From IMG/VR virus record IMGVR_UViG_3300031839_000336, positions 1-22,294 of that record: a stretch of DNA of 22,294 nucleotides; one strand, given 5' to 3'. The notes under the pieces are model-generated. The model was not told where the DNA came from. It saw nothing but the letters and a program-made list of their open reading frames with translations, and did no database searches. Position 1 is the stretch's first letter, and every line of letters begins with the position of its first letter. A program made the translations under genes and the position numbers. The DNA is from a virus. This document shows positions 1-8,900 of the stretch, one piece after another.

Positions 1-873
1 GCACAACGGTACGTCCGTATGCTTGAAGGTTTCCCAGATGGGAACACTTTCCACATTCCATCAATCGGTCAAGCACAGGTAGACAACTACGTAGAAGATG
101 CGTCAGTTGAATATCGTCCACTTGACACAGGTGAGTTCACCTTCACAGTTGATAAGTATCTGTCCTCAGCTACTTACATGACTAAGAAGGCCGAGCAAGA
201 TACCTTCTACGCAAGTGAACTAATGAGCCGTTTTGTTCCTGAACAAGATCGTGCTATCATGGCTCACTTCGAAACAACCACTCTGGCTGCACCTGAAGCA
301 GGTCTATCTGCTAACGATCAGTCTTTGGTTGATGGAGGAATCCACCGTTTCTCAGGCGGCAATGCAGGTAAAATCGAAGTCGAAGACTTTGCTTATGCTC
401 GTATGAAGCTGAAGATGGCAAATGTACCTGATCAAGCAATGGTTGCTATCGTAGACCCATCAGTTGAGTTTACAATTAATACCTTGTCTCAGCTGTCAGC
501 TGTTACTAACAACCCTAAGTTTGAGGGTATTGTAAGTTCAGGTATTGCTACTGGTATGCGTTTCGTAGCTAACGTCTATGGTTTTGATGTATATACATCT
601 AACTACTTGGCTGAGGCAACAGACAGTGCTCTGAAAGAACGGGACAACTCAACTACAAACGACTTTAGCACAACTAATGGTAAAGTTAACTTGTTCTTCT
701 CAGCTAATGCTACTGTGAATCCATTCGTGGGTGCATGGCGTCAGATGCCTGAGGTGGACTATGAGTATAACAAAGACTTCCAACGTCACGAGTTTGTAAC
801 TACTGCTCGTTATGGTGTTAAGTTGTACCGTCCTGAAAACATGGTTCGTGTTATCACGACACCTACAGTATAA
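1..873 (+). CDS. Major capsid protein (5' truncated)
   Basis: The reading frame is open from the first base of the window, so the gene starts upstream; the ATG at 19 is an internal Met. The visible 290 residues look like the body and C-terminus of a T7/SIO1-type podovirus capsid protein (HK97-like fold). Recognisable parts are a 'FHIPSIGQ' segment followed by an acidic E-loop-like stretch, a long charged helix region ('KKAEQD'), and a C-terminal 'YGVKLYRPENMV' block typical of capsid C-termini. It would form the icosahedral shell. It sits directly upstream of small beta-rich proteins and the gp11-like adaptor, the place of gene 10 in T7 order. I see no slippery site at the stop that would suggest a T7-style capsid frameshift product. 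Identity rests on remembered family resemblance and position. Confidence 0.85.
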   Translation, partial: AQRYVRMLEGFPDGNTFHIPSIGQAQVDNYVEDASVEYRPLDTGEFTFTVDKYLSSATYMTKKAEQDTFYASELMSRFVPEQDRAIMAHFETTTLAAPEAGLSANDQSLVDGGIHRFSGGNAGKIEVEDFAYARMKLKMANVPDQAMVAIVDPSVEFTINTLSQLSAVTNNPKFEGIVSSGIATGMRFVANVYGFDVYTSNYLAEATDSALKERDNSTTNDFSTTNGKVNLFFSANATVNPFVGAWRQMPEVDYEYNKDFQRHEFVTTARYGVKLYRPENMVRVITTPTV

Positions 874-884
874 GGAGAGACTAG

Positions 885-1358
885 ATGTCTTACACTAACG
901 CAGATGGCCTTTTCGTCCTCACTGATGGGGATCAAGGGGCTGTAAAAGATAATGGTGGTGCTCTTATTGGAACTAAGAGCCTTGTCATTGACATCCCAGA
1001 TGCAACTTTGATTGGTACTGCTCAAGTAGCACCTACACCAAACGATGCATTCATTCCAGCTGGAGCATACATCACGAAAGCAACTTTGGTTGTTACTACT
1101 GCATGGACTTCAGGTGGTTCGGGTACTTTGAGCATTGGTTTGTTTACACTTGCTAATGCAGCTATTGATGCAGACGGCATCGATGCCACAATTGCCAAAT
1201 CAGCTTTAGCAGTTAATACTGCTGTTGACTGTAATGGTGCTTTGGTTTCGACTCAAGCCACTGTTGGTGCAGCAGATGCCTATGTTGGCTTGTTGTACGG
1301 AACAGCAGCATTTACAGCTGGTGCAGGTAAACTCGTCATTGAGTATATCGAAGTATAA
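885..1358 (+). CDS. Small beta-rich virion protein, probable capsid decoration protein
   Basis: The product is 157 residues, rich in Ala, Gly, Thr and Val, with alternating hydrophobic residues that suggest a beta-sandwich. There is no signal peptide or TM segment. AGGAGA lies about 6 bases before the ATG. The gene begins 11 bases after the capsid stop and is followed by a GC-rich hairpin, so it is probably expressed at capsid level. Its middle ('PAGAYITKATLVV') and end ('GKLVIEYIEV') follow the same pattern as the next gene ('PFAGTISKVVTVL', 'ATLRFVVVLD'), so the two may share a fold. A head-decoration or surface-exposed role is inferred from position and composition; no catalytic motif is visible. 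Confidence 0.6.
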   Translation: MSYTNADGLFVLTDGDQGAVKDNGGALIGTKSLVIDIPDATLIGTAQVAPTPNDAFIPAGAYITKATLVVTTAWTSGGSGTLSIGLFTLANAAIDADGIDATIAKSALAVNTAVDCNGALVSTQATVGAADAYVGLLYGTAAFTAGAGKLVIEYIEV

Positions 1359-1369
1359 ACTAATTGGTT

Positions 1370-1390
1370 GGGGGGCTACGGTCCCCCTTC
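1370..1390 (+). terminator. Possible attenuating hairpin after the capsid genes
   Basis: A run of G (1370-1375) pairs with a run of C (1383-1387) around a 7-base CTACGGT loop, giving a 5-bp all-GC stem. The bases after it are pyrimidine-rich (TTCCTTCC) but not a clean T tract. In T7 a partly read-through terminator follows the capsid gene, and this hairpin is in the matching place in the 53-base gap before the next gene. It may instead stabilise the 3' end of the capsid message. Weak termination is the most that can be claimed. Confidence 0.4.
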
Positions 1391-1411
1391 CTTCCATCTT
1401 AGGAGATTGCA

Positions 1412-1882
1412 ATGGCAAACGTAAACCATAGTACACTAACAGACCCTTACTTGCATGAACCTAAGGGCGTAGCAGCAGCATCCTCAGGGGCTGTGTATGT
1501 TGCTAATGGGTCAGGGTCAGGGGCTTGGACTGCTAAAGAAACTCTTGTAGGAGAAACCTTAACAGGTTACATCGACAATATTTCTGCTTCCAGTACAGTT
1601 TATGTACCCATCCCTTTTGCTGGTACTATAAGTAAAGTAGTTACAGTTCTTGAAGCTGCTATAAGCAGTGCCGATGCTACACTAACAGTAAAAAATTCAG
1701 CTGCTGCATCTATGGGAACAATAACTGTAGCCAATTCAGGATCAGCAGCAGGTGATGTAGATACTCTGTCTCCTTCATCTAATAACACGGTGACAGCAAA
1801 TAGCTTCATTACTATAGCCTCAGACGGTGCTTCCACCAACACAGCAACCCTTCGTTTTGTAGTCGTATTGGATCGAACATAA
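1412..1882 (+). CDS. Virion protein with LHEPKG N-terminal motif, head-fibre-like
   Basis: This 156-residue protein has AGGAG about 7 bases before the ATG. The N-terminus carries 'LHEPKGVAAASSGAVYVA' followed by a Gly/Ser-rich stretch. I associate this signature with short structural or fibre-like proteins that follow the capsid gene in many marine podoviruses. The remainder is Ser/Thr/Ala-rich and beta-predicted, ending in a hydrophobic strand ('TLRFVVVLDRT'). There is no signal peptide. The stop overlaps the next start as TAATG. It could be a head fibre, a capsid decoration protein or a surface adhesin; the sequence alone does not decide. Confidence 0.6.
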   Translation: MANVNHSTLTDPYLHEPKGVAAASSGAVYVANGSGSGAWTAKETLVGETLTGYIDNISASSTVYVPIPFAGTISKVVTVLEAAISSADATLTVKNSAAASMGTITVANSGSAAGDVDTLSPSSNNTVTANSFITIASDGASTNTATLRFVVVLDRT

Positions 1883-2613
1883 TGAGAAACACACTCCTTC
1901 AAATGGTTCAGTCTATTCTGAGTGACATGGACTCAGAGGCTGTGAACTCAATTAGTGATACAGTAGAAGCTGAACAGGTTGCATCTGTTATCCAAGATAC
2001 ATTCTTTAATATTGTTGCAGCAAGGGATATACCTGAGCACAGACAACTTATTAAACTTACTTCATTGTCAGATAATACTAAACCTACTCACTTCACATAC
2101 CCATCTAACACTCGTCAACTTAGTCGAGTAGACTACAATATAGCTGACTCAGGTACAACCTACCAAGAGATAATGTTTGTAGAGCCTATGAACTTCATTG
2201 ATCGTATGAACCAAGATTCCTCTACAACAATAACTGTCACTGATGTTCTAGGTGGCACACAGTTGTTTATCGGCAATGATCGTCACCCATCATACTACAC
2301 TAGCTTTGATGATGACCACATCGTTATGGACTCCTACAAGGCTTCTGTTGACTCTGTGTTGCAGAATAGTAAGACCAGAGCCTTTGGTTATATCTACCCA
2401 ACCTTTACTATTGACGATGACTTCCAGCCTGACCTAGATGACACTATGCTTCCATACTTACTGGCTGAAGCTAAATCAACTTGCTTCTCTTTGTTTAAGT
2501 CTGGATCAGACCCTAAGATCGAACAGTCTGCTCGTAGGTTAAAGTCATTCGTACAGAACGATATGTACAAAACAAAGAGGGCTAATGTAAGGCCTTACTA
2601 CGGGAGAAACTAA
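1882..2613 (+). CDS. Head-tail adaptor (tail tubular protein A, T7 gp11-like)
   Basis: The 243-residue product fits the size, composition and position of the podovirus gp11/gatekeeper family, which forms a ring below the portal and connects it to the nozzle. Features seen are an N-terminal helical start ('LLQMVQSILSDMDSEAVN'), a central beta region, the acidic segment 'TIDDDFQPDLDDTMLPYLLAEAKS' (residues roughly 175-200), and a Lys/Arg-rich C-terminus with a helix of the type that inserts into the portal. The acidic segment followed by 'PYLLAEAKS' is characteristic of this family. Start and stop overlap the neighbours as TAATG on both sides, so translation is probably coupled. Confidence 0.85.
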   Translation: MRNTLLQMVQSILSDMDSEAVNSISDTVEAEQVASVIQDTFFNIVAARDIPEHRQLIKLTSLSDNTKPTHFTYPSNTRQLSRVDYNIADSGTTYQEIMFVEPMNFIDRMNQDSSTTITVTDVLGGTQLFIGNDRHPSYYTSFDDDHIVMDSYKASVDSVLQNSKTRAFGYIYPTFTIDDDFQPDLDDTMLPYLLAEAKSTCFSLFKSGSDPKIEQSARRLKSFVQNDMYKTKRANVRPYYGRN

Positions 2614-2945
2614 TGGTCGAGTTTATAGAAGACACTGTTAACCAACGGTGTGTTTGTAAGACAGACAAACTTGCTACAGACATCATAATTGAAAAGGCCA
2701 ACGATGGTTTTATTTTCTTTGAGATTAAGTTTGAGAAAGGTCTCCTACCAGAAGAGTTCAAAGGTAAGTACTCAGGGATACCAGCAGCTAAGAGAGCTAT
2801 AGAGAACTATCTAAAGAAAAAGAATATGTCCAAGACAGCCCGTCGAAACTACTTCACAGAAGCCAGAGAAGAACGGAAGAGAAAAGATGCCGCAAAGAAT
2901 AAGTCAAAAGGTAGTGAACACGTTCATCAAGGGCTTGATAACTGA
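2613..2945 (+). CDS. Small basic protein between the tail adaptor and nozzle genes
   Basis: A 110-residue protein whose start overlaps the gp11-like stop and whose last 59 bases overlap the nozzle gene in another frame. The N-terminal half is mixed alpha/beta; the C-terminal third is a Lys/Arg-rich helix ('ARRNYFTEAREERKRKDAAK'). I do not recognise a named family. Conservation of the slot between adaptor and nozzle, as I recall from related phages, would suggest an assembly or tail-completion factor, or a nucleic-acid-binding protein. The overlap means its basic tail is encoded by the same DNA as the start of the nozzle protein. No catalytic residues are evident. Confidence 0.7.
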   Translation: MVEFIEDTVNQRCVCKTDKLATDIIIEKANDGFIFFEIKFEKGLLPEEFKGKYSGIPAAKRAIENYLKKKNMSKTARRNYFTEAREERKRKDAAKNKSKGSEHVHQGLDN

Positions 2946-5064
2946 GGCTGGTGAACTAACATTTCCTGAGGATGCATCTATTGACGAACTCAACTGTCTC
3001 CTCGACAGGGATGGTTCTCGTAGACGTAGACTAGCTGTAGAGGTAGAAGAAAACAATGTGTTGTCTACCTTTGCTGTTACTTCCTCAGACTTTGAATTTA
3101 CTACAGGACGTTGGACAAATGTAGGAGGTCAGGCAGGTCTTGAGTTTATGGTTGTACAAAATAATAGTACACTATACTTTTACAACCTATCGTCAGAACC
3201 TTACTCAGGTAACCAGAAGTCTTTCTCTGTAGACCTAACTACCTTTGAACATGCAGGTAGCACTGGGGCAGGTACAGCTAAAGTACAACTAGCCTCTCTT
3301 AGTGGTGACCTTGTGGTAGCTTCTTCAGCTATCAACCCTTTCTACATTGAGTATGACCCAGACGCAGACACTATATCAACAGAACAGATTACCCCTCGTG
3401 TCAGAGACTTTGATTGGCAAGATGACACCCAAGCATACTCAGAAGAAACACAAACTCCTTCAAACGGACGTAAGTATGATACAGCTAACGCAGGGTGGTC
3501 AGGAGAAAAAGGAGAGGCTGCTCTTGCTGCCTACTTAGCCGTTGATGAAGATGGTGATGGGAACCCAGATAATGTTTATCCACCACTTACCCACCCTTGG
3601 TATTCAGGTAAAGATGCCAGTGGTAACTTCAGTGTAGCTGAGTGGGAGAAGGTTTACAGTGGTACATCCCTTACAGGTAACGGACATTTTATTTTAGACT
3701 TCTTTAACAAAGTAAGAGATGGTCTACCTACCGAGGCTGAGTCTACTAGGTTCCAAGCCATAGCAGCTTTCTCAGGACGTATCTTCTATGCTGGATTGAC
3801 ATCTAATAAAAACAGTGGTAGAATACTATTTAGTAAACAACTGGATAGTATTTCTGAAGCTGGTCGGTGTCACCAACAGAATGATCCTACAGCAGACTAC
3901 TCTAGTGATCTACTAGATACAGATGGTGGTGTGATTGTAATACCTGAAGCTCACAACATCCAGAAACTACATGCACTTGGTGCTAACCTGATGGTCTTTG
4001 CTGAGAACGGTGTGTGGCAGATCAACGGTGTTGATGGTGTCTTCAGAGCTACTGAGTACTCTATCTCTCGTATTACTGATGTAGGGATTAATAATGCTTC
4101 TACGTTTGTAACTGTAAGTGACATCCCTATGTGGTGGTCCAAGCATGGTATCCACACTATCTCCTTCGATCAGGTCAGTGGTAGAGGACAAGAACAGAAC
4201 CTTACTATTTCCACCATACAAACATTCTTTGATAAGATTGATGGTAATGCAAAGCAAAGATGTATTGCTTCCTATGATGAGACTAACAAAAGAGTTCACT
4301 GGTTCTATCCTAGTAATGGAACAGGAGACTACAACAAGAAGAACCAAGTACTAACATTAGACATTTCACTGCAATCATTCTACCCTTGGACGGTTGCTGA
4401 CAGTGCCTCTAACACTGACTACATCATTGGTGCTGAGTACCTGTCAGGTTTTGGTTCTGAATACACAAACTTTGATGTGTATACAGCTAATGGTGATGAC
4501 GTAGTTACCTCAGGTGGGGATGATGTTGTAGTAAACAAACTTTCTCAACTTGCTCAAGCTGATAGTGCTGTATCCTTAATGATCTACGATGCATCTTCAG
4601 GTAAGATGACTATAGGCTTCTTCCAGAACTCTGGCTTCCTAGACTGGGGTGATGCTAACTACAGTAGTTATGCTGAAGCTGGGTATGACTTCATGGGTGA
4701 TTTGATACTCAAGAAGAATGCACCATACTTACAAGTTTATTTACGTCCAACTGAAACAGGGTTTGCAGGTAGTGAAGAATTAGGGTATAATCCCGTAAGG
4801 GAATCTTCGTTGCTGGTATCGTCGTATTGGGACTTTAGGAACAACACTTCGTCTTCACCACAACAAGCCTACCGACTTAAATATACTCCCGTAGTTAATG
4901 AATCAGCTTTATCTACATGGGACTACCCTGAAAATGTCGTAACCACACGACTAAAGATGAGAGGTCGAGGCCGTAGTATGCGCCTTAGGTTCGAGAGTGA
5001 ACAAGGCAAAGACTTCGTACTACTAGGTTTCGGAATACTTAGTGCAGCAAATACGAGATTTTAA
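2887..5064 (+). CDS. Tail nozzle protein (tail tubular protein B, T7 gp12-like)
   Basis: The 725-residue product has the usual length and N-terminus of the gp12 nozzle family ('MPQRISQKVVNTFIKGLITE', then an Asp-Glu-Leu-Asn-Cys and Arg-rich 'GSRRRR' block). This supports the ATG at 2887 even though it lies 59 bases inside the upstream gene. The body is beta-rich with a repeated Phe/Tyr/Trp and Asn/Gly pattern, consistent with a beta-propeller-like architecture; segments such as 'VFAENGVWQINGVDG' fit that. It would form the tube through which DNA leaves the virion. A purine-rich GAAGAGAAAAG serves as ribosome site. Confidence 0.88.
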   Translation: MPQRISQKVVNTFIKGLITEAGELTFPEDASIDELNCLLDRDGSRRRRLAVEVEENNVLSTFAVTSSDFEFTTGRWTNVGGQAGLEFMVVQNNSTLYFYNLSSEPYSGNQKSFSVDLTTFEHAGSTGAGTAKVQLASLSGDLVVASSAINPFYIEYDPDADTISTEQITPRVRDFDWQDDTQAYSEETQTPSNGRKYDTANAGWSGEKGEAALAAYLAVDEDGDGNPDNVYPPLTHPWYSGKDASGNFSVAEWEKVYSGTSLTGNGHFILDFFNKVRDGLPTEAESTRFQAIAAFSGRIFYAGLTSNKNSGRILFSKQLDSISEAGRCHQQNDPTADYSSDLLDTDGGVIVIPEAHNIQKLHALGANLMVFAENGVWQINGVDGVFRATEYSISRITDVGINNASTFVTVSDIPMWWSKHGIHTISFDQVSGRGQEQNLTISTIQTFFDKIDGNAKQRCIASYDETNKRVHWFYPSNGTGDYNKKNQVLTLDISLQSFYPWTVADSASNTDYIIGAEYLSGFGSEYTNFDVYTANGDDVVTSGGDDVVVNKLSQLAQADSAVSLMIYDASSGKMTIGFFQNSGFLDWGDANYSSYAEAGYDFMGDLILKKNAPYLQVYLRPTETGFAGSEELGYNPVRESSLLVSSYWDFRNNTSSSPQQAYRLKYTPVVNESALSTWDYPENVVTTRLKMRGRGRSMRLRFESEQGKDFVLLGFGILSAANTRF

Positions 5065-5512
5065 GATACAAAGAGAAGACTTTAACGAAGTAAAAGATCA
5101 GGTAGACGAACTTACTCATAAAAACTGGGAAGATACAGGGCTTAGTAAGTACGGTATTAAGTTAAACCCAGACTGGGATATTTATGAGACTTTAAATAAA
5201 AGCTATATGTTAGGTGTGTATACAGTACGTAAACAAAACAACCTTGTAGGTTATCTTACTGTCGTTTCAAGAGAACACCATCATTATAAAAACACTGTAT
5301 TTGCTTCTAATGATATTTTATTTATAGAAAAAGAGCATCGTAAAGGACTACTAGGTTATTTTCTTGTTAAGTATGCTGTTAAAGACTTAAAGGATTTAGG
5401 TGCAGATGTTCTTCTTTTTAGTTCAAATATCGACAAACCTTATGACTCTATCCTTCAAAGGCTAGACTTTCAACCTCACGAAAAAATATTCATTAAAAAA
5501 CTAGGAGACTGA
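5042..5512 (+). CDS. GNAT-fold protein, T7 gp13-like
   Basis: The 156-residue protein starts with GTG at 5042, 23 bases inside the nozzle gene; there is no suitable ATG near the N-terminus. The pattern 'FIEKEHRKGLLGYFLVKYAV' followed by 'KDLGAD' resembles motif A of GCN5-related N-acetyltransferases (the beta4-alpha3 CoA pyrophosphate loop), and the C-terminus 'LQRLDFQP' resembles the usual 'yekLGF' motif B end. The loop is imperfect: HRKGLLG does not fit the R/QxxGxG/A consensus exactly. In T7-like phages a protein in this position (gp13) is needed for virion morphogenesis, and GNAT-like proteins occur there in marine relatives. Whether it still acetylates anything is unknown. Confidence 0.7.
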   Translation: MQQIRDFKIQREDFNEVKDQVDELTHKNWEDTGLSKYGIKLNPDWDIYETLNKSYMLGVYTVRKQNNLVGYLTVVSREHHHYKNTVFASNDILFIEKEHRKGLLGYFLVKYAVKDLKDLGADVLLFSSNIDKPYDSILQRLDFQPHEKIFIKKLGD

Positions 5513-5513
5513 A

Positions 5514-5942
5514 ATGGGAACAGGTCTAGAAATTGCTCTAATTGCATCAGCAGTAGCAGGAACAGCAGGAACCATAGCTTCTGTCAATCAACAGAAGAGA
5601 GCTGCCCGTGCTCAACGACAACAACAGACGTTACAGACACGCCGTAGTCAACGTCAAGCTATACGAGAGACACAACTTAAACAGGCTCAACTAAGGGCTA
5701 GTGCTTTAGGTGCTGGTGTTGTTGGTGGTTCTGCTATAGGTGGTGGACTGTCATCGTTGTCATCACAGCTTGGTGGTGCACAAGGCTTTGCTGGTCAGAT
5801 GTCAGGCCTATCTAATCAAATCAGTATAGCCTCTCAGAAGGCTCAGACCTACGGTGCTATAGGTAGTCTTGGTATGACAGCCTTTGAAGGCTTGGGTGGA
5901 TTTGGTGTAGTTGAAAAAATGTTGACGAAGCCAAAGGAATAA
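5514..5942 (+). CDS. Internal virion protein, T7 gp14-like
   Basis: This 142-residue protein starts with a hydrophobic Ala/Gly helix (residues about 6-25, 'EIALIASAVAGTAGTIASV'), followed by a long Gln/Arg-rich amphipathic helix ('RAARAQRQQQTLQTRRSQRQ') and a Gly/Ser-rich C-terminal half. This is the usual architecture of the gp14/internal virion protein B group, an inner-core protein ejected into the outer membrane during infection. AGGAG lies 7 bases before the ATG, and the gene directly precedes the giant ejection proteins, as in T7. Confidence 0.8.
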   Translation: MGTGLEIALIASAVAGTAGTIASVNQQKRAARAQRQQQTLQTRRSQRQAIRETQLKQAQLRASALGAGVVGGSAIGGGLSSLSSQLGGAQGFAGQMSGLSNQISIASQKAQTYGAIGSLGMTAFEGLGGFGVVEKMLTKPKE

Positions 5943-5945
5943 TTA

Positions 5946-8900
5946 ATGGCTAATATCCTTGAAGAGTCTCAGAACGTAAAAATACTCGGTGACGATGAAG
6001 TTGTCTATGAGGAAGTACAGCCTGACCCTCGTTCAGCCTCTACAGAACGTAGGGATACAGCTGTTCTAGGTGCTACAGGCCAACTTCCTGAGGAGGTTAC
6101 AGACCTACGGGCAGAAGTAAGTAGTCGTGTAAATGATACTATGGCAACAACAGTTAGAAACTTACAGGTTTCTGAGCAAGAAAGTATAGAGGATGCTGCT
6201 GTTCGTCTTGAGAATGAATCTTCTAAAGGAAGTGAGCTAGTCACTCTTGGTGACTTCTTTGATAACTCTTTCCAAGCCATGAAGAACCCTAACCTAACAG
6301 AGGCTGAAAACCGTGCCTCTATTAAGTACCAACTTACTGTAGAAAAGTTGCAAGATGCTATAGCAGATAACGCAGCTAGAACTGGATTAGGTACAGTAGT
6401 TAATTGGTTTGATCGTTACATTTTACGTCAGATACCTATAGGAGCTTTCGAAGACCTTACTTTAAAAAGCACTGGTGTTAATGTTGAGTTTGCTCGTGCT
6501 ATTTCTGGTGACATGTCAGTACAAGATTATGAGTTATTTCTTGACACACGAATTGATGAGTACCTAGAGCAAGGTATTCTTTTTGGGGATAACCCCTTTG
6601 CTTTACAAGACCTTCTTGCAGCAGCCACTCGGTTAGGTAACGATGACAATGCTATAGGCGATGCTATCTTAGGGGCAGTAGATATTTTCCCCCTTGCAGG
6701 GGCAACTTTAAGAGGTGGTGTACGTACAGTATCTTCTATCGATAAGTCCCGTAAACTTGCTAAAATAATTAATGATATGGGTAAGTCACCTACAGCATCT
6801 ACCCGTACTGGAGCTTTGGCTGGACCTGAGGCAGCTACAGAGGTGGCTGAAAATATAGCCAAACGTACAGATGAACCTGAGAACCTAGCTACTATGGGGC
6901 CGAGCATGGCTGACCCTGTTTCAGATAATGCTCCTGTACGTCCTTTAGGTGCTGCTGCTGTTGATAATGATGTAGCCTCTGAAGTTGCAAGAGATGCTTA
7001 TCAATACGTTGCTAATGCTCTTGGTGAAATTTATGATAAAGAAGCTCTTGGGGCTTATATAACTCGTAAGGTCGAGGCTATTCAAGCTAAGTTAAACAAA
7101 GGTATCATTAACCAAGACATTGACTACACGACAGGTAAGTTGTCTGTTGTTATGGGGAATCCTCGTACAGGTATGCCTGTTACAAAAAGGACAGCTACTC
7201 GTTATGCAGAAGATGTTCCTGAGGCTACAGTAGTTCCCATTGATGAGGCTAACAATAAGTGGGCTATTCAAATTGATGAGGTAATAGAGCTTGATGATTT
7301 TGTAGACTCAAGTAAGTTTGAAAATAGTTGGCAGTTTACTACAGATAGTAAAGCTAACTTCCTTAATCGTGTTGCTGGTGTTACTCAAAAAGTCTTTACT
7401 AAAGTATTTGGTAACCCTTATTCAGCTGGGGTTAACCTACGTGACAATGCTAGTCTTACTAACTTAGTAAACCGTGCAGAGAGTGGTGCTGTACGACTAA
7501 CACAAATATCTGCACCTATGATAGAAAAGATGGGGAAAGTTTCAGGTAAGGACTTCGAGAAGATCGGAGACATTATTGCTCGTCTTCAATCAGGTGATGC
7601 TGCATCTACTCGTACATGGTTTACTGATGACCAGTTTATTGATCTTTGGAAAGCCGATAATAACGGTAGAATGCCTAGTCAAAAAGTTTTAGATGCCTAC
7701 CGTGCTTCTGTTAATCTTAGTGACTTCAACTATATTGTCCGTGCTACAGAACTTGTTAAGACTATGCAACGTGCAGGTTATAGACGTATATCAGTTGTTG
7801 TGGGTGGTGAGCCAAGATTCTTGGCTGGTAAGAAGCTAGATGATATTGAGGATGATGCCTTGTTTATTGATGCAAGGTCTGGTGCTACCTTTACAAAAGC
7901 TGATTACGATGGACCTCTTGCCAATATCTTTGAGATAGACATGGATGTTAACGGTGTCAAGTATGTTGTAGACACAGATTTAGTAAAACCTCTTGAAATT
8001 GAAGATGCTATGGGTTATAATGCTGGTGGGCCTCGTATCAATCCATCAGCTACAGAGTTTGTAGTCTTGCTTGACGAGACAGGTAAACCTATTAATGTTG
8101 TTTTATCTGCAAGCTCACCTAAAACATCTAATCTAGCAGCCCAGCAAATGGATACTTTGTTTGTAGCTGCTAAGGCAGATAACCTTACCGACGATATTGT
8201 ACAAGCTAACAACAAGTGGAACACAAGTCTTGAGACACGGGCCGATGTTCTTAGGTGGTTCGAGGAAAACAACATAAATGTCAAAGGAAAGAAACCACAG
8301 TTTGTTTCTAAAGGTCGTGACGAAAATGTATTTACTGGGGTAAATGCTAGTGTCTTCGTACCTAAGGGTTCCTTAGAAGACTTCTTTACCTTTACTAATA
8401 AACGTAATGACAAACCTCTTACCCACTTTGGTAACGGTGCTGCTACAGTAAACGACAATCCTTTAAGAGGTATCCTTAACCAAACAAACACTGTTAACAG
8501 ATCACTAGCTTTTAGTAAGTACAATGATGCAGCCCAAGTTTCTCTTGGTATGAAGATTAAACAGATTGCTGATCCCAATAGCTCTAACAAGGACTACCGT
8601 TCTTATTATAATAACATAGAGTCTTGGTTACCTAAAGACAGTAGTAATGAAGTTATCCGTAAAATCTATGAACGTAAAAGAATTACAGACTTACGGTTAG
8701 GGGGAGAAGGTTTAGGGGATATGGTTGTCACACGTTTAGCTGATGATGCCTCTAATCTTATCTACGATCTAACAGGTAAGAAGTTTAACCCCGGTAACCC
8801 TACACACTTTCTAACCAACTACGGGTTTAAGTCTACCTTCCTTGGCGATCCATTTCAAACATTCCTTCAGTCTGTCCAATCTGTGCCTATTGTAGTTATG

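Noticed and set aside
840-890. T7-style frameshift extension of the capsid protein
   Set aside because: No slippery heptamer or downstream structure is visible at the stop, and the next gene has its own ribosome site.
6570-6720. Short inverted repeats (GGGGATAACCCC and CCCCCTTGCAGGGG) inside the 1469-codon gene
   Set aside because: They lie mid-gene without T tracts and are short enough to arise by chance in coding sequence.
8015-8590. 191-codon antisense frame within the large ejection protein gene
   Set aside because: It has no ribosome site, no plausible domain and lies wholly opposite a well-supported gene; it is a composition shadow.
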